Below, in pieces: positions 28,912 through 39,897 of a stretch of DNA of 50,014 bases. The translations under genes were made by a program, and so were the position numbers. The notes beneath the pieces are model-generated. The model saw only the letters and a program-made list of their open reading frames with translations, was not told the origin of the DNA and made no database searches. The stretch's first letter is position 1, and each line of letters starts with the position of its first letter. Origin of the DNA: Methylococcaceae bacterium (lineage in GTDB: Bacteria; Pseudomonadota; Gammaproteobacteria; Methylococcales; Methylomonadaceae); assembly GCA_030626845.1 (NCBI GenBank), contig DAOUTG010000009.1, forward strand, positions 1 to 50,014, written 5' to 3'.

Positions 28912-29223
28912 ATGTCTAATCAAACTCTTCGTATTCGTTTAAAAGCATTTGATCATAAGTTAATTGATCAGTCAGCAAGTGAAATAGTAGAAACAGCAAA
29001 GAGAACAGGGGTTCAAGTAAAAGGTCCTATTCCATTGCCAACTAAAAAAGAACGTTTTACTATTTTGATTTCACCTCATGTGAATAAAGATGCGCGAGAT
29101 CAATATGAATTAAGAACCTATAAACGGTTGCTTGATATTGTTGATCCAAGTGAAAAAACTGTTGATGCCTTGATGAAGTTAGATCTTGCAGCAGGGGTTG
29201 ATGTTCAAATTAAGCTCAATTAA
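28912..29223 (+). CDS. rpsJ: 30S ribosomal protein S10 (NusE)
   Basis: This 103-residue protein has the conserved [14 protein letters not shown] start and [13 protein letters not shown] loop. It lies in the 30S head and also acts as NusE in antitermination, where it contacts the KOW domain of NusG. There is no room for the long S10 leader that E. coli uses for L4 autoregulation, because tuf ends only five bases upstream. Confidence 0.98.
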   Translation: MSNQTLRIRLKAFDHKLIDQSASEIVETAKRTGVQVKGPIPLPTKKERFTILISPHVNKDARDQYELRTYKRLLDIVDPSEKTVDALMKLDLAAGVDVQIKLN

Positions 29224-29257
29224 TTGAGCGTTTAAAGTTAAATAAAGGAATTGGCAG

Positions 29258-29908
29258 ATGTCAATAGGTCTTATTGGTCGTAAGTGTGGTATGACCCGAG
29301 TTTTTAATGAAGATGGTTCATCTACACCCGTCACTGTTCTTGAAATAAACTCAAATAGAGTAATTCAAGTGAAAAGTGTTGATAATGATGGTTACAGTGC
29401 AATTCAAGTTGCTGTTGGTGATAAGAAATCTTCGAAAGTTAATAAAGCAATGGCAGGGCATTATGCTATTGCAAATGTGACTGCGGGTCGCTCTTTAGTC
29501 GAGTTTAGATTAGAGGATGGCGAAGGTAGTGAGTTGTCAATAGGTTCTGAACTTGTTTTAACAATGTTTACTAACGGTCAATTTGTTGATGTTCGCGGTA
29601 TCAGTATTGGTAAAGGTTATGCTGGTGGTGTAAAGCGCCATAACTTTCAAATGCAGGATGCAACGCATGGTAACTCTATTTCTCATAGAGCTCCTGGTTC
29701 TATCGGACAATGTCAAACACCTGGGCGTGTTTTTAAAGGCAAAAAAATGGCAGGTCATTTAGGAGCTGTTAAAACAACAGTTCAAAATTTGACGATTCAT
29801 TCTGTTGATGAAAAAAGAAATCTAATCTTGGTGAAAGGATCTGTTCCTGGGTCTAAGGGTGGAAATGTCGTCATTACAGCTGCAGTAAAAAAGAGAAATA
29901 GGGATTAA
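29258..29908 (+). CDS. rplC: 50S ribosomal protein L3
   Basis: This 216-residue protein starts assembly at the 23S 3' end and reaches towards the peptidyl transferase centre. The loop [26 protein letters not shown] is conserved, including the Gln that PrmB methylates in E. coli (first Gln of GQCQTPG). It lies two bases before rplD. Confidence 0.98.
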   Translation: MSIGLIGRKCGMTRVFNEDGSSTPVTVLEINSNRVIQVKSVDNDGYSAIQVAVGDKKSSKVNKAMAGHYAIANVTAGRSLVEFRLEDGEGSELSIGSELVLTMFTNGQFVDVRGISIGKGYAGGVKRHNFQMQDATHGNSISHRAPGSIGQCQTPGRVFKGKKMAGHLGAVKTTVQNLTIHSVDEKRNLILVKGSVPGSKGGNVVITAAVKKRNRD

Positions 29909-29910
29909 TT

Positions 29911-30531
29911 ATGACATTACAAATACCCGCATTAAATGGTCAGGACTCAGCAGGTGTGATCGATGTTGATGAGCGTGTTTTCGGTCAAAAATTTAATGAA
30001 ACACTTATTCATCAATTAGTCACAAAGTACCAAGCAACAGGGCGTGCAGGAACAAAAGCACAGAAAAATCGTGCGTCAGTAAGTGGCGGTGGTGCTAAAC
30101 CTTGGCGACAAAAAGGGACAGGACGAGCACGAGCTGGTACAATGTCTAGTCCAATTTGGCGTTCAGGTGGTGTTACTTTTGCAGCACAGCCCCGTTCTTT
30201 TGATCAAAAAATTAATAAGAAAATGTATAAAGTGGGAATCCGCTCTATTTTTTCTGAATTATTAAGACAAGAGCGTTTAGTTGTAAGTAATGATATTTTA
30301 CCTGCAAGTGCTAAAACGAAAGAATTGGCAAAAAGCTTGAAAGAAGTTGGTGTTAAGCGTATTTTGATTATTGCTGATGTATTAAATGAAAATTTAGTGT
30401 TAGCCTCAAGAAATATTCCTTATGTTGAGATTTCTACTGCAGAGGGTGTTAATCCTGTTGCTTTAGTTGCGGCGGATAAAGTAATTGCAACAGTGGCGGC
30501 ATTGAAGAAAGTTGAGGAGCGTTTAGTATGA
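29911..30531 (+). CDS. rplD: 50S ribosomal protein L4
   Basis: This 206-residue protein has the long tunnel-lining loop TGRAGTKAQKNRASVSGGG, then KPWRQKGTGRAR, which narrows the exit tunnel with L22. In E. coli, L4 also represses the S10 operon, but the leader for that is missing here. Its stop overlaps the rplW start in ATGA. Confidence 0.97.
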   Translation: MTLQIPALNGQDSAGVIDVDERVFGQKFNETLIHQLVTKYQATGRAGTKAQKNRASVSGGGAKPWRQKGTGRARAGTMSSPIWRSGGVTFAAQPRSFDQKINKKMYKVGIRSIFSELLRQERLVVSNDILPASAKTKELAKSLKEVGVKRILIIADVLNENLVLASRNIPYVEISTAEGVNPVALVAADKVIATVAALKKVEERLV

Positions 30532-30827
30532 GTATTGCAGAAAGCAAACTAGCAAATGTACTATTAGGACCTGTTATTTCTGAAAAAAGTTCAGTGGCAG
30601 CTGAAAGTGAATCTCGTGTTGTTTTCAAAGTTCAAAGAACAGCAACTAAAAGTCAGATTAAAAAATCTGTTGAGTTGATGTTTGATGTTAAAGTTGACTC
30701 GGTTCAAGTACTAAATGTAAAGGGAAAAGTTAAACGCTTTGGGCGTGCATTAGGTAAACGATCTGACTGGAAAAAGGCTTATGTGAAACTTAAGCCAGGT
30801 CACGAAATAGACTTTGTAACTGCTTAA
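30528..30827 (+). CDS. rplW: 50S ribosomal protein L23
   Basis: This 99-residue protein sits at the tunnel exit and is the docking point for trigger factor and SRP. The GPVISEKSS start and VKRFGRALGKRSDWKKAYVKL end are typical. The ATG overlaps the rplD stop by four bases, implying coupled translation. Confidence 0.97.
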   Translation: MSIAESKLANVLLGPVISEKSSVAAESESRVVFKVQRTATKSQIKKSVELMFDVKVDSVQVLNVKGKVKRFGRALGKRSDWKKAYVKLKPGHEIDFVTA

Positions 30828-30864
30828 TAATTAAAGTATAAAATCAATAGGAACGGTAGATAGC

Positions 30865-31692
30865 ATGGCTATTCTAAAATCAAAACCAACATCCCCAGGG
30901 ATGAGGTTTGTGGTACGTGTAAAAAATGATGAGCTATATAAAGGCAAGCCATTTGCACCGCTGCTAGAGAAAAAAAGTAGAAATGGTGGTAGGAATAATC
31001 AAGGGCGTATTACAACACGTCATGTAGGTGGTGGGCATAAGCAACATTATCGTATTATTGATTTCAAAAGAAATAAAATAGATATTCCTGCGATAGTAGA
31101 GCATTTAGAGTACGATCCCAATAGAACTGCAAATATTGCTTTGTTATTATTTAGAGATGGCGAACGCAAATATATTATTGCACCTAAAGGGTTGCAACTT
31201 GGTCAAGAAATTGTTTCTTCTGAGGTCACTGCGGTGAAAACTGGAAATTGTATGCCGCTACGAAACATGCCTTTAGGTGTGACGGTTCATTGTGTTGAGA
31301 TGAAGCCTGGAAAAGGCGCGCAAATGGCAAGAAGTGCTGGAACTTCAGCGCAATTGGTTGCCAAAGAAGGTATTCACGTTACTTTGCGTTTGCGTTCGGG
31401 TGAAATGCGTAAGATTATGGCTGACTGTAAGGCTGTTATCGGTGAGGTTTCAAATTCTGAACATAACTTAATTTCTTTAGGTAAAGCTGGGGCAACACGT
31501 CGTCGTGGCGTTCGTCCAACAGTTCGAGGTGTTGCCATGAATCCTGTCGATCATCCGCATGGTGGTGGTGAAGGTCGGACATCAGGCGGAAGACATCCTG
31601 TTTCGCCATGGGGTGTACCTACTAAAGGGTATAAAACACGTAAAAATAAGCGGACTGATAAAATGATTATCAGACGACGTAAGCAAAAATAA
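30865..31692 (+). CDS. rplB: 50S ribosomal protein L2
   Basis: This 275-residue protein (273 in E. coli) supports the peptidyl transferase centre and subunit bridge B7b. The signature [21 protein letters not shown], containing the functionally important His of the HPHGGG loop, is intact, as is [21 protein letters not shown]. It follows rplW by 37 bases in the S10 operon. Confidence 0.98.
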   Translation: MAILKSKPTSPGMRFVVRVKNDELYKGKPFAPLLEKKSRNGGRNNQGRITTRHVGGGHKQHYRIIDFKRNKIDIPAIVEHLEYDPNRTANIALLLFRDGERKYIIAPKGLQLGQEIVSSEVTAVKTGNCMPLRNMPLGVTVHCVEMKPGKGAQMARSAGTSAQLVAKEGIHVTLRLRSGEMRKIMADCKAVIGEVSNSEHNLISLGKAGATRRRGVRPTVRGVAMNPVDHPHGGGEGRTSGGRHPVSPWGVPTKGYKTRKNKRTDKMIIRRRKQK

Positions 31693-31702
31693 GGGGTAAA
31701 GT

Positions 31703-31975
31703 GTGCCACGTTCAATTAAAAAAGGTCCATTTATTGATCATCATCTACAGAAAAAAGTAGAGAGTGCTGTCAGTAGTAATAATAGGAAACCAATTAAGAC
31801 TTGGTCAAGAAGATCTATGGTTAGTCCTGATATGTTAGGTTTAACTATCGCTGTACATAATGGTCGTCAACATATTCCTGTACTTATTTCTGAAAATATG
31901 GTCGGGCATAAGTTAGGTGAGTTTGCACCAACTCGTACCTATAGAGGTCATTTGGCCGATAAAAAATCTAGGTAA
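31703..31975 (+). CDS. rpsS: 30S ribosomal protein S19
   Basis: This 90-residue protein starts at GTG ([15 protein letters not shown]) with AGGGG upstream. It binds the 16S head with S13 and contacts the A-site finger. The signature [17 protein letters not shown] is present. Confidence 0.97.
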   Translation: MPRSIKKGPFIDHHLQKKVESAVSSNNRKPIKTWSRRSMVSPDMLGLTIAVHNGRQHIPVLISENMVGHKLGEFAPTRTYRGHLADKKSR

Positions 31976-31981
31976 GGATTT

Positions 31982-32317
31982 ATGGAAATTTCAGCAAAGT
32001 TATCTAATGCGCCATTATCGGCACAAAAGGCACGATTAGTCGGTGACCAGATACGTGGTTTACCAGTAGAAGCAGCATTGAATCTTTTAAGGTTCAGTTC
32101 TAAAAAAGCTGCTGGTATCATGAAAAAAGTTTTAGAATCAGCCATTGCAAATGCAGAGCACAATGAAAGTGCTGATATTGATGAGTTAATTGTCTCTACA
32201 GTATTTGTTAATGAAGGGCGAACATTAAAACGTGTTCGAGCAAGAGCAAAGGGACGGGCGAATCATATCTTAAAAAGAAGCTGTCATATCACCGTCAAAG
32301 TAGCAGAATACGAGTAG
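31982..32317 (+). CDS. rplV: 50S ribosomal protein L22
   Basis: This 111-residue protein has a long beta-hairpin ([20 protein letters not shown]) that lines the exit tunnel beside L4, a site where macrolide resistance changes occur in other bacteria. No such deletion is evident. ATG lies six bases after rpsS. Confidence 0.97.
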   Translation: MEISAKLSNAPLSAQKARLVGDQIRGLPVEAALNLLRFSSKKAAGIMKKVLESAIANAEHNESADIDELIVSTVFVNEGRTLKRVRARAKGRANHILKRSCHITVKVAEYE

Positions 32318-32330
32318 AGGACTATAAAAA

Positions 32331-33017
32331 ATGGGTCAAAAGGTACATCCAACGGGTATACGTCTTGGAATTGTTAAGGATTGGACATCAAGATGGTACG
32401 CAAATAGCCAGAATTATCCCGTATTTTTGTTACAGGATTTAAAGGTTCGTGATTATATAAAATCTAAGCTAGCACATGCGTCAGTGAGTCGCATTCAAAT
32501 TAACCGTCCAGCAAGTAATGCACATGTTACCATCCATACGGCACGTCCTGGGATTGTCATTGGTAAGAAAGGCGAAGACATTGATAGGTTGAGACGTGAA
32601 GTATCTAAGATGATGGGGGTTTCTGTGCAGTTAAATGTTGAAGAAATCAGAAAGCCTGAATTAGATGCTAAATTAGTGGCTGAAAGTATTGCTCAGCAGC
32701 TTGAAAAAAGAATTATGTATCGTCGTGCAATGAAACGTGCGGTTACTAATACTATGCGTTTAGGTGCAGAAGGTATTAAAATTAATGTTGGTGGGCGTTT
32801 GAATGGTGCTGAAATTGCGCGAGGAGAATGGTATAGAGAGGGTCGGGTGCCTTTGCATACTTTGCGTGCAGATATTGATTATGGAACGGCAGAAGCTAAT
32901 ACTACCTATGGAATTATAGGTATTAAAGTATGGATTTTTAAAGGTGAAGTTTTTGATACTGATGCACATTTAGCAGCGGATAGCGGAAGCTCTAAAAAAA
33001 CTGTTGAAAGGAAATAA
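32331..33017 (+). CDS. rpsC: 30S ribosomal protein S3
   Basis: This 228-residue protein has a KH domain with the GKKG loop in [15 protein letters not shown], and the C-terminal domain carries the [19 protein letters not shown] and [11 protein letters not shown]-type signatures. It lies at the mRNA entry, where S3, S4 and S5 act as the ribosomal helicase. It is followed after two bases by rplP. Confidence 0.98.
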   Translation: MGQKVHPTGIRLGIVKDWTSRWYANSQNYPVFLLQDLKVRDYIKSKLAHASVSRIQINRPASNAHVTIHTARPGIVIGKKGEDIDRLRREVSKMMGVSVQLNVEEIRKPELDAKLVAESIAQQLEKRIMYRRAMKRAVTNTMRLGAEGIKINVGGRLNGAEIARGEWYREGRVPLHTLRADIDYGTAEANTTYGIIGIKVWIFKGEVFDTDAHLAADSGSSKKTVERK

Positions 33018-33019
33018 TC

Positions 33020-33433
33020 ATGCTTCAGCCTAAAAGAACAAAGTTTCGTAAGCAACATAAAGGTCGAAATAACGGTACGGCTCAAAAAGGGTCTTCGGTT
33101 AGTTTTGGTGAATTTGGCTTGAAAGCGACTTCTCGTGGTAGAATAACTGCTCGTCAAATTGAAGCCGCTCGAAGAACAATTACTCGTCATGTTAAACGGG
33201 GTGGGAAGCTTTGGATAAGAATTTTCCCTGATAAGCCTATTACTAAAAAACCGCTAGAAGTTCGTATGGGTAAAGGTAAAGGTAGTGTGGAGTATTGGGT
33301 TGCCCAAATAAAGCCTGGAACAATGCTTTATGAAATCCAAGGGGTTTCTGAGGAATTAGCACGTGAGGCATTTGTGCTTGCAGCAGCTAAATTGCCGATT
33401 AAAACTACTTTTACTGCGCGGACGATAATGTAA
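33020..33433 (+). CDS. rplP: 50S ribosomal protein L16
   Basis: This 137-residue protein binds the 23S central protuberance base, positions A-site tRNA and is needed late in 50S assembly. It starts [16 protein letters not shown] and has [17 protein letters not shown]. Its stop codon overlaps the rpmC ATG by one base (TAATG). Confidence 0.98.
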   Translation: MLQPKRTKFRKQHKGRNNGTAQKGSSVSFGEFGLKATSRGRITARQIEAARRTITRHVKRGGKLWIRIFPDKPITKKPLEVRMGKGKGSVEYWVAQIKPGTMLYEIQGVSEELAREAFVLAAAKLPIKTTFTARTIM

Positions 33434-33630
33434 TGATTGCTAGTGAATTACGTCAAAAGACGAAAGAAGAATTAAATACTCTGTTGCTTGAATTATCGCG
33501 TGAGCAATTTAATTTAAGAATGCAAAAGGGATCAGGTCAGCTAACAAAATCTGATCAGGTTAAAAAGGTAAGACGTGATATAGCGCGTGTTCATACCATA
33601 TTAAATGAAATGGCGAGTGCATCAGCATGA
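33433..33630 (+). CDS. rpmC: 50S ribosomal protein L29
   Basis: This 65-residue two-helix protein lies at the tunnel exit next to L23. The core [17 protein letters not shown] is typical. It overlaps rplP by one base and rpsQ by four bases (ATGA), so the three genes are tightly coupled. Confidence 0.97.
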   Translation: MIASELRQKTKEELNTLLLELSREQFNLRMQKGSGQLTKSDQVKKVRRDIARVHTILNEMASASA

Positions 33631-33887
33631 GTGAGAATACAGAAAAGTTACGCACGATGACAGGTCGTGTAGTTAGTAATAAAATGGATAAAACAATTTC
33701 CGTTTTAGTCGAGCGTATGATTAAACATCCTGTTTACGGTAAATATATTAAACGTTCAACCAAATTATTGGCTCATGATGAGAAAAACCAGTGTCAAGAA
33801 GGAGATACAGTAACGATTACTTCTTGTCGCCCTATATCAAAAAGGAAAACCTTTAAGCTGGTTGACGTTCTCGGAAGCGTAAAATAA
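33627..33887 (+). CDS. rpsQ: 30S ribosomal protein S17
   Basis: This 86-residue protein binds the 16S 5' domain early in assembly. It has [23 protein letters not shown] and [13 protein letters not shown], the family signature. It is the last gene of the S10 block, and rplN of the spc block follows after 43 bases without a clear promoter. Confidence 0.97.
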   Translation: MSENTEKLRTMTGRVVSNKMDKTISVLVERMIKHPVYGKYIKRSTKLLAHDEKNQCQEGDTVTITSCRPISKRKTFKLVDVLGSVK

Positions 33888-33930
33888 ACGTTTTTACAAA
33901 ACAATTAATTGAGATAGTTGGGATTTTATA

Positions 33931-34299
33931 ATGATTCAGATGCAAACTAACCTTGACGTTGCTGATAACAGTGGCGCAAAAAGGGTCATGTGTATCAAAG
34001 TATTAGGCGGTTCACACCGACGTTATGCGGGTATTGGCGACATCATTAAAGTGAGTGTTAAAGATGCGATTCCTAGAGGTCGTGTAAAAAAGGGTGAAGT
34101 TTATAATGCCTTAGTGGTAAGGACTCGTAAAGGGGTTCGCAGACTTGATGGGTCTGTGATTCGTTTTGATGGTAATGCGGCGGTTATTTTAAATGCTCAA
34201 CTACAACCATTAGGTACACGTATTTTTGGACCTGTTACTCGTGAGTTAAGAGGAGAAAAGTTTATGAAGATTATTTCTCTAGCTCCAGAAGTTTTATAA
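33931..34299 (+). CDS. rplN: 50S ribosomal protein L14
   Basis: This 122-residue protein forms intersubunit bridge B8 with 16S h14 and is the target of the silencing factor RsfS. It starts [24 protein letters not shown] and carries [16 protein letters not shown]. It is the first gene of the spc block. Confidence 0.98.
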   Translation: MIQMQTNLDVADNSGAKRVMCIKVLGGSHRRYAGIGDIIKVSVKDAIPRGRVKKGEVYNALVVRTRKGVRRLDGSVIRFDGNAAVILNAQLQPLGTRIFGPVTRELRGEKFMKIISLAPEVL

Positions 34300-34313
34300 G
34301 AGGAACACTAAAG

Positions 34314-34631
34314 ATGCAAAAAATCAAAAAAGGTGATGAAGTTATTGTTCGTGCTGGTAAGGATAAAGGTAAGCGTGGTAAAGTAGCCAAAATTCTTAGT
34401 AATGATAAAGTTTTGGTAGATGGTATTAACCGTGTAAAAAAACATCAAAAAGGCAACCCTAATTCAGGAGTTCAAGGAGGTATTATTGATAAAGATATGC
34501 CTATTGCGATTTCAAATGTCGGATTATATAATTCTAAAACTCAAAAAGCCGATAGAATAGGTGTTAAGTTTTTAGATGATGGAAAAAAAGTCAGGTATTT
34601 TAAATCAACCAATGAAACTGTTGATGCATAG
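34314..34631 (+). CDS. rplX: 50S ribosomal protein L24
   Basis: This 105-residue protein is an assembly initiator at the 23S 5' domain. Its KOW motif is [20 protein letters not shown], followed by [18 protein letters not shown]. It lies between rplN and rplE with spacers of 14 and 11 bases. Confidence 0.97.
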   Translation: MQKIKKGDEVIVRAGKDKGKRGKVAKILSNDKVLVDGINRVKKHQKGNPNSGVQGGIIDKDMPIAISNVGLYNSKTQKADRIGVKFLDDGKKVRYFKSTNETVDA

Positions 34632-34642
34632 GGAGAATAATA

Positions 34643-35182
34643 ATGGCTAGACTAAGAACTGAATATAAACAAAGAATCTTACCTGCTTTAGTTGAGCAGT
34701 TTGGATATAAATCTGTAATGGAAGCGCCTAAATTAACTAAAATCACCCTAAATATGGGCGTTGGGGAAGCGGTTGCAGATAAAAAAGTGTTACAGGCAGC
34801 AATTTCCGATATGGAAAAAATTGCAGGTCAGAAAGTAGTTGTAACTAAAGCAAGAAAATCGATTGCGGGCTTTAAAATTCGTGATGATATGCCTATCGGT
34901 TGTAAAGTTACTTTACGTAGCGATAAAATGTATGAATTTTTAGATCGTTTAATTAGTATTTCTATACCTCGAATCCGCGATTTCCGCGGTATGAGCCCTA
35001 AAAGCTTTGATGGGCGTGGTAATTATTCAATGGGTGTTAAAGAGCAAATCATTTTTCCTGAAATTGATTATGACAAAATTGATACCTTACGTGGTTTGGA
35101 TATTACCATCACAACAACAGCTAAAACGAATAAAGAAGGCTTAGCATTGCTTAAGCTTTTTAATTTTCCATTTAAGAACTAA
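34643..35182 (+). CDS. rplE: 50S ribosomal protein L5
   Basis: This 179-residue protein binds 5S rRNA in the central protuberance and touches P-site tRNA through its loop. The motifs [16 protein letters not shown] and [20 protein letters not shown] are conserved. Confidence 0.98.
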   Translation: MARLRTEYKQRILPALVEQFGYKSVMEAPKLTKITLNMGVGEAVADKKVLQAAISDMEKIAGQKVVVTKARKSIAGFKIRDDMPIGCKVTLRSDKMYEFLDRLISISIPRIRDFRGMSPKSFDGRGNYSMGVKEQIIFPEIDYDKIDTLRGLDITITTTAKTNKEGLALLKLFNFPFKN

Positions 35183-35192
35183 AGGGCGAAAA

Positions 35193-35498
35193 ATGGCAAA
35201 AAAATCAATGATTGCGCGTGAAGATAAGCGTAATAAACTAGTGCAAAAATATGCACAGAAACGCGCGGCTTTAAAAGAAATTATTAGAGATTCTAATACT
35301 TCTTTTGAGGATAAAGAAGCCGCTCACTTTAAGCTTCAAAAGCTTCCTAGAGATTCAAGCGCAGCAAGGTTGCGTAATCGCTGTAATCTAACAGGTCGTC
35401 CTCATGGGTATTATCGTAAGTTTGGTCTTAGCCGTAACAAGTTAAGAGAAGCAACTATGCGCGGTGATGTTCCTGGGTTAAGTAAAGCAAGCTGGTAG
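35193..35498 (+). CDS. rpsN: 30S ribosomal protein S14, zinc-free form
   Basis: This 101-residue protein of the 30S head is the long form without a zinc ribbon: it has a single Cys in [25 protein letters not shown]. The contrast with the zinc-binding L36 encoded at 39325 is normal for Gammaproteobacteria. Confidence 0.98.
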   Translation: MAKKSMIAREDKRNKLVQKYAQKRAALKEIIRDSNTSFEDKEAAHFKLQKLPRDSSAARLRNRCNLTGRPHGYYRKFGLSRNKLREATMRGDVPGLSKASW

Positions 35499-35530
35499 CC
35501 TTGCTTTAGGTTTTTGGAGACAATATAAAA

Positions 35531-35926
35531 ATGAGTATGACAGACCCTATAGCAGATATGTTGACCCGTGTTAGAAACGGGCAGTTTGCGGGTAAAAAAA
35601 GCGTGTCTATGCCTTCTTCTAAATTAAAAATTGCAATTGCAAATGTATTAAAAGAAGAAGGGTATATTCTTGGGTGTACCACTGAAGTTAAGGGTAGTCA
35701 TACTGAAATGACTATTGATTTAAAATATTTTAATGGTATCTCTGTAATTGAAAAAGTAAAAAGAATTAGTAAACCTGGTTTACGCATCTATAAATCTAAA
35801 GATGAATTACCTAAAGTATTGGGTGGTTTAGGGATTGCAATAGTTTCGACTTCAAGTGGTGTCATGACAGATAGAGCTGCACGTGCTATCGGTCACGGTG
35901 GTGAAGTTCTTTGTACAGTTTGTTAA
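35531..35926 (+). CDS. rpsH: 30S ribosomal protein S8
   Basis: This 131-residue protein binds the 16S central domain. The core signature [19 protein letters not shown] is present. In E. coli it represses the spc operon at the rplX-rplE junction. No separate test of that site was possible here. Confidence 0.98.
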   Translation: MSMTDPIADMLTRVRNGQFAGKKSVSMPSSKLKIAIANVLKEEGYILGCTTEVKGSHTEMTIDLKYFNGISVIEKVKRISKPGLRIYKSKDELPKVLGGLGIAIVSTSSGVMTDRAARAIGHGGEVLCTVC

Positions 35927-35936
35927 GGGGGATATT

Positions 35937-36470
35937 ATGTCAAGAATTGCAAATACACCCATTACCATTCCTAGCAATGTTGATGTCAAGTTAGAGGCGG
36001 GTAATATGACCATTAAAGGAAGTAATGGTCAAATGTCTTTAGATATTCATCATTGTGTTAGTATTGAAATTAATAATAACCAAATTAATATCTCTTGGGA
36101 TAAAGGGGTTAAAAAGGCAAATGCTCAAGCTGGAACAGTTAGAGCTAGATTAAGCAATATGATTGAAGGTGTTACTAAAGGTTTTGAGAAAAAACTGGCT
36201 TTAGTTGGTGTTGGTTATAGAGCGCAAATAAATGGAAAGTCTCTTAATCTTTCTTTAGGTTTTTCACATCCAGTCGCTTATGCGATGCCAGAAGGTATTT
36301 CTATTGAAACGCCTTCACAGACAGAAATTACTGTTAAAGGGATAGATAAACAAAAAGTCGGTCAAGTTGCATCAGAAATTAGAGCGTACCGTCCACCAGA
36401 GCCTTATAAAGGTAAGGGTGTTCGTTATACGGATGAATATGTTGCTAGAAAAGCAGCTAAAAAGAAGTAG
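35937..36470 (+). CDS. rplF: 50S ribosomal protein L6
   Basis: This 177-residue protein has the same length as in E. coli when started at the ATG at 35937 ([15 protein letters not shown]) behind AAGGGGG. An in-frame upstream ATG inside rpsH would add 18 residues and is rejected. L6 lies near the GTPase-associated region. The signature [16 protein letters not shown] is present. Confidence 0.97.
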   Translation: MSRIANTPITIPSNVDVKLEAGNMTIKGSNGQMSLDIHHCVSIEINNNQINISWDKGVKKANAQAGTVRARLSNMIEGVTKGFEKKLALVGVGYRAQINGKSLNLSLGFSHPVAYAMPEGISIETPSQTEITVKGIDKQKVGQVASEIRAYRPPEPYKGKGVRYTDEYVARKAAKKK

Positions 36471-36478
36471 GTAAAGTA

Positions 36479-36832
36479 ATGGATAAAAAAGCATCTCGAT
36501 TGAAACGGGCTTTAAGATTACGCTCTAAAATCAAAAGATTAGATGTAAACAGGTTAACTATTCATAGAACTTCTCAGCACATCTATGCTCAAGTTTTAAG
36601 TAAAGATGGTATAACCACACTTGTTAGTTCTTCTACTGCTCAAGCGGATATTAAAGCGGTGGTTACAAATACGGGGAATGCAGAGGCTGCAGTTGAAGTT
36701 GGAAAAAGTATTGCACAAAAAGCCGTTGCCGCAGGGGTTACTGAGGTTGCGTTTGATCGTTCAGGTTTTAAATATCATGGTCGTGTGAAGGCATTAGCAG
36801 ATGCTGCACGCGAAGCTGGATTGAAGTTTTAA
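36479..36832 (+). CDS. rplR: 50S ribosomal protein L18
   Basis: This 117-residue protein binds 5S rRNA in the central protuberance. It starts [19 protein letters not shown] and ends with the family core [26 protein letters not shown]. Confidence 0.98.
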   Translation: MDKKASRLKRALRLRSKIKRLDVNRLTIHRTSQHIYAQVLSKDGITTLVSSSTAQADIKAVVTNTGNAEAAVEVGKSIAQKAVAAGVTEVAFDRSGFKYHGRVKALADAAREAGLKF

Positions 36833-36844
36833 AGGAAGAATATA

Positions 36845-37351
36845 ATGGCGACAGCAGCATCTCAAGGCAGCTCTGATGGTTTACAGGAAAAATTAGTTTC
36901 TGTACGCCGTGTTGCAAAAGTAGTAAAAGGCGGTAGAGTTTTTGGTTTTACAGCATTGACAGTAGTCGGTGATGGTGAGGGGCGGATAGGATATGGTGTA
37001 AGTAAAGCACGTGAAGTTCCTATTGCAATTCAAAAATCTTTAGAACAAGCACGTAAAAATATGCGTAAAGTACATTTAAAAGGTGATACCTTACAATATC
37101 CGGTTATGGCAAATACAGGGGCGGCTAAAGTTTATATGCAGCCTGCATCAGAAGGTACTGGTATCATTGCGGGTGGCGCGATGCGTGCAGTATTTGAAGT
37201 AGTTGGTGTGCATAATGTTTTAGCAAAATGTATTGGTACGAATAACCCTATTAATGTTGTAAGAGCAACCATTAACGGTTTGACTGATATGCGTAATACT
37301 AAACAAATTGCCGCAAAACGTGGTTTAACCGTTGAGCAAGTTACAGGATAG
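36845..37351 (+). CDS. rpsE: 30S ribosomal protein S5
   Basis: This 168-residue protein contributes to accuracy and to the mRNA helicase site. The N-terminal double-stranded RNA-binding fold contains [20 protein letters not shown] and [11 protein letters not shown]. The spectinomycin-contact loop around VVKGGR shows no obvious change. Confidence 0.98.
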   Translation: MATAASQGSSDGLQEKLVSVRRVAKVVKGGRVFGFTALTVVGDGEGRIGYGVSKAREVPIAIQKSLEQARKNMRKVHLKGDTLQYPVMANTGAAKVYMQPASEGTGIIAGGAMRAVFEVVGVHNVLAKCIGTNNPINVVRATINGLTDMRNTKQIAAKRGLTVEQVTG

Positions 37352-37355
37352 GCGC

Positions 37356-37541
37356 ATGGCAAATAAAAAGATAAGCGTGACCATGACAAAAAGTAAAATT
37401 GGTCGTTTAGCAAGCCACAAAGGTTGTTTAATTGGGTTGGGTTTGCGTAAAATTAATCAAACGGTCAATGTTATTGATACTCCTGAAAACAGAGGAATGA
37501 TTAATAAAATTGCCTATATGCTTAAAGTTGAGGGGATTTAA
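37356..37541 (+). CDS. rpmD: 50S ribosomal protein L30
   Basis: This 61-residue protein starts at the ATG at 37356 ([17 protein letters not shown]). An in-frame ATG 24 bases upstream overlaps rpsE and is not needed. The core [22 protein letters not shown] is typical. Its stop overlaps the rplO ATG by one base. Confidence 0.96.
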   Translation: MANKKISVTMTKSKIGRLASHKGCLIGLGLRKINQTVNVIDTPENRGMINKIAYMLKVEGI

Positions 37542-37975
37542 TGTTTTTAAATAGTATTCAGCCAGCAGCAGGCTCACGAAAAAAATCTAAAAGAGTAGGA
37601 CGTGGTATAGGTTCTACATTAGGTAAAACTTGTGGTCGTGGGCATAAAGGTCAAAAATCACGTAGTGGTGGTTTTCATAAAGTTGGTTTTGAAGGCGGTC
37701 AAATGCCTTTGCAGCGTAGGCTACCTAAAGTAGGATTTAGCTCTCGCAGTAAAAAATATTCAGCTCAGGTTAGATTGAATGAATTGAATTTAGTGGATGC
37801 TGATGTTATTGATTTAAAGTCTTTAATTGATGCTAATTTAATTCCAGCAATTTCTAAAACTGCAAAGGTAATTTTGTCAGGTGAAGTCAGTAAACCAATT
37901 ACCATTAAAGGGCTTAAGGCAACAGCTGGCGCGAAAGCGGCAATTGAAGCTGCAGGCGGTAAAGTAGAGGCTTAA
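37541..37975 (+). CDS. rplO: 50S ribosomal protein L15
   Basis: This 144-residue protein is a late assembly protein that binds 23S near its centre. The Gly/Arg-rich N-terminal half [20 protein letters not shown] extends into rRNA, and the C-terminal domain has the [16 protein letters not shown] signature. It is followed by secY after four bases. Confidence 0.98.
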   Translation: MFLNSIQPAAGSRKKSKRVGRGIGSTLGKTCGRGHKGQKSRSGGFHKVGFEGGQMPLQRRLPKVGFSSRSKKYSAQVRLNELNLVDADVIDLKSLIDANLIPAISKTAKVILSGEVSKPITIKGLKATAGAKAAIEAAGGKVEA

Positions 37976-37979
37976 CTAA

Positions 37980-39305
37980 GTGAGTACATCAAGAACGAAA
38001 ATGGCGAAAAAAGCAGGGGGTGGTTTATCAGAGCTAAAGTCAAGGTTACTTTTTGTTCTTGGTGCGTTATTTGTTTATCGGATTGGTGCACATATACCTG
38101 TACCTGGAATTGATCCAAAAGCGTTGCATTTAATGTTTGAACAGCAAAGTGGTTCTATTTTGGATATGTTTAACATGTTCTCAGGTGGTGCTTTAATGCG
38201 TTTAAGTTTATTTGCATTAGGAATTATGCCTTATATCTCTGCCTCTATTATTATGCAGTTGATGACGGTTATTATTCCAACACTAGAGCAAGTTAAAAAA
38301 GAAGGGGAGTCAGGAAGACGTAAAATTTCCCAGTATACCCGTTATGGAACGGTGGTCTTGGCGACTTTTCAGGCAATCGGTATTTCAATTGCGCTGCAGA
38401 ATCAAACAGCAGGGGGTTTATCTGTTGTTATTAATCCAGGCATGAGTTTTATTGTAATTACTGCAATTACCTTGGTAACAGGAACTATATTCTTGATGTG
38501 GCTTGGAGAACAGGTGACTGAAAGAGGGATCGGTAATGGTATTTCACTAATTATTTTTGCAGGTATTGTTTCAGGTCTGCCTTCTGCTATTGGAGGAACT
38601 TTGGAGCTTGCAAGAACAGGTGAAATGAATGGTGCATTTATTGTACTATTATTTTTGATTGCAATTGCTGTTACTGCGTTAGTCGTTTTTGTTGAGAGAG
38701 GTCAGCGCCGTATTATCATTAATTATCCTAAACGTCAGCAAGGGCGAAAAATGTATGCGGGGCAAAGTAGTTTTTTACCTTTAAAACTAAATATGGCAGG
38801 GGTTATTCCGCCTATTTTTGCTTCAAGTATTATTCTTTTCCCAGCAACTATAGCGGGTTGGTTTGGTAATGCTGAAGGGTTTTCTTGGTTACAAGATGTA
38901 TCAACTGTATTGTCACCAGGGCAACCTGTGTACGTAATGTTTTATGCTGCTGCAATTATTTTCTTTTGTTTCTTTTATACAGCATTAGTTTTTAATTCAA
39001 AAGAAACAGCAGATAATTTGAAAAAATCAGGCGCATTTTTACCAGGTGTTAGACCTGGAGCGCAAACAACAGCGTATATAGATAAAGTAATGACCCGTTT
39101 AACTTTAGTTGGTGCATTTTATATTACTCTAGTTTGTTTATTACCTGAGTTTTTGATTGTTTATTGGAATGTTCCTTTTTATTTTGGAGGAACTTCGTTA
39201 TTAATTATTGTTGTTGTGGTAATGGATTTTATTTCACAGTTGCAGACGCATTTGATGTCACAACAATATGAAGGGCTGATGAAAAAAGCCAATCTTAAAA
39301 AATAA
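37980..39305 (+). CDS. secY: Preprotein translocase subunit SecY
   Basis: This 441-residue protein with ten membrane helices forms the protein-conducting channel with the SecE encoded at 12767. Conserved stretches include [41 protein letters not shown] and [13 protein letters not shown]. The GTG start at 37980 has AGAGG about ten bases upstream. An in-frame ATG at 38001 (MAKKAGGGL) resembles the E. coli N-terminus but lacks a ribosome binding site. Confidence 0.97.
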   Translation: MSTSRTKMAKKAGGGLSELKSRLLFVLGALFVYRIGAHIPVPGIDPKALHLMFEQQSGSILDMFNMFSGGALMRLSLFALGIMPYISASIIMQLMTVIIPTLEQVKKEGESGRRKISQYTRYGTVVLATFQAIGISIALQNQTAGGLSVVINPGMSFIVITAITLVTGTIFLMWLGEQVTERGIGNGISLIIFAGIVSGLPSAIGGTLELARTGEMNGAFIVLLFLIAIAVTALVVFVERGQRRIIINYPKRQQGRKMYAGQSSFLPLKLNMAGVIPPIFASSIILFPATIAGWFGNAEGFSWLQDVSTVLSPGQPVYVMFYAAAIIFFCFFYTALVFNSKETADNLKKSGAFLPGVRPGAQTTAYIDKVMTRLTLVGAFYITLVCLLPEFLIVYWNVPFYFGGTSLLIIVVVVMDFISQLQTHLMSQQYEGLMKKANLKK

Positions 39306-39324
39306 TTTTCGTAGGAGTTGAATT

Positions 39325-39438
39325 GTGAAAGTTCGTGCATCGGTAAAAAAAATTTGTCGTAGCTGTAAAGTTGTAAAAAGAAATGGTGTTGTTAGAGTTA
39401 TCTGTAAAGATGGTCGTCATAAACAACGTCAAGGTTAA
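39325..39438 (+). CDS. rpmJ: 50S ribosomal protein L36
   Basis: This 37-residue protein starts at GTG ([15 protein letters not shown]) behind TAGGAG. The zinc ligands Cys11, Cys14, Cys27 and His32 are all present, so it is the zinc-binding form. It ends the spc block 19 bases after secY. Confidence 0.97.
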   Translation: MKVRASVKKICRSCKVVKRNGVVRVICKDGRHKQRQG

Positions 39439-39444
39439 TATTTA

Positions 39445-39473
39445 TTGCGCTAGATTTTATAGGATGTTATAAT
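39445..39473 (+). promoter_or_regulatory. Alpha-operon promoter
   Basis: TTGCGC (39445-39450) and a perfect TATAAT (39468-39473) are separated by 17 bases and lie 39 bases before the rpsM start. This is the best -10 box seen in the ribosomal block and marks a secondary promoter for rpsM-rpsK-rpsD-rpoA-rplQ. The resulting leader is short, which limits room for an E. coli-like S4 pseudoknot. Confidence 0.7.
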
Positions 39474-39512
39474 TTCGCGCTTAACTTTAAAATACCATCA
39501 TGGGAGTACTAG

Positions 39513-39869
39513 ATGGCACGTATTGCTGGAATAAATGTGGCAGAGCATAAACACGCAGAGATTGCGTTGACATCTGTCTATGGAATTGGTCGCCAAACTG
39601 CTAAAAGCATTTGTAAAGAAGTCGGTGTTGAGTCTTCAATAAAAATAAAAGAGCTAACAGAAGAACAGTTGGAAGCCATTCGTAATGTTATTTCAAAAAT
39701 GACGGTTGAAGGCGATCTTCGTCGTGAAGTGTCGATGAATATTAAACGTCTAATGGATTTAGGCTGTTATCGTGGAATTAGACATCGTAGAGGCTTGCCA
39801 TTAAGAGGGCAGAGAACACGAACCAATGCGCGTACTCGTAAAGGTCCTCGTAAACCAATTAGAAAATAA
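39513..39869 (+). CDS. rpsM: 30S ribosomal protein S13
   Basis: This 118-residue protein forms bridges B1a/B1b in the 30S head and contacts P-site tRNA with its basic tail. It starts [21 protein letters not shown] and has [27 protein letters not shown] precedes ATG. It is the first alpha-operon gene. Confidence 0.98.
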   Translation: MARIAGINVAEHKHAEIALTSVYGIGRQTAKSICKEVGVESSIKIKELTEEQLEAIRNVISKMTVEGDLRREVSMNIKRLMDLGCYRGIRHRRGLPLRGQRTRTNARTRKGPRKPIRK

Positions 39870-39897
39870 GATATTTTTGTAAAAGGCTTTAAAAATA

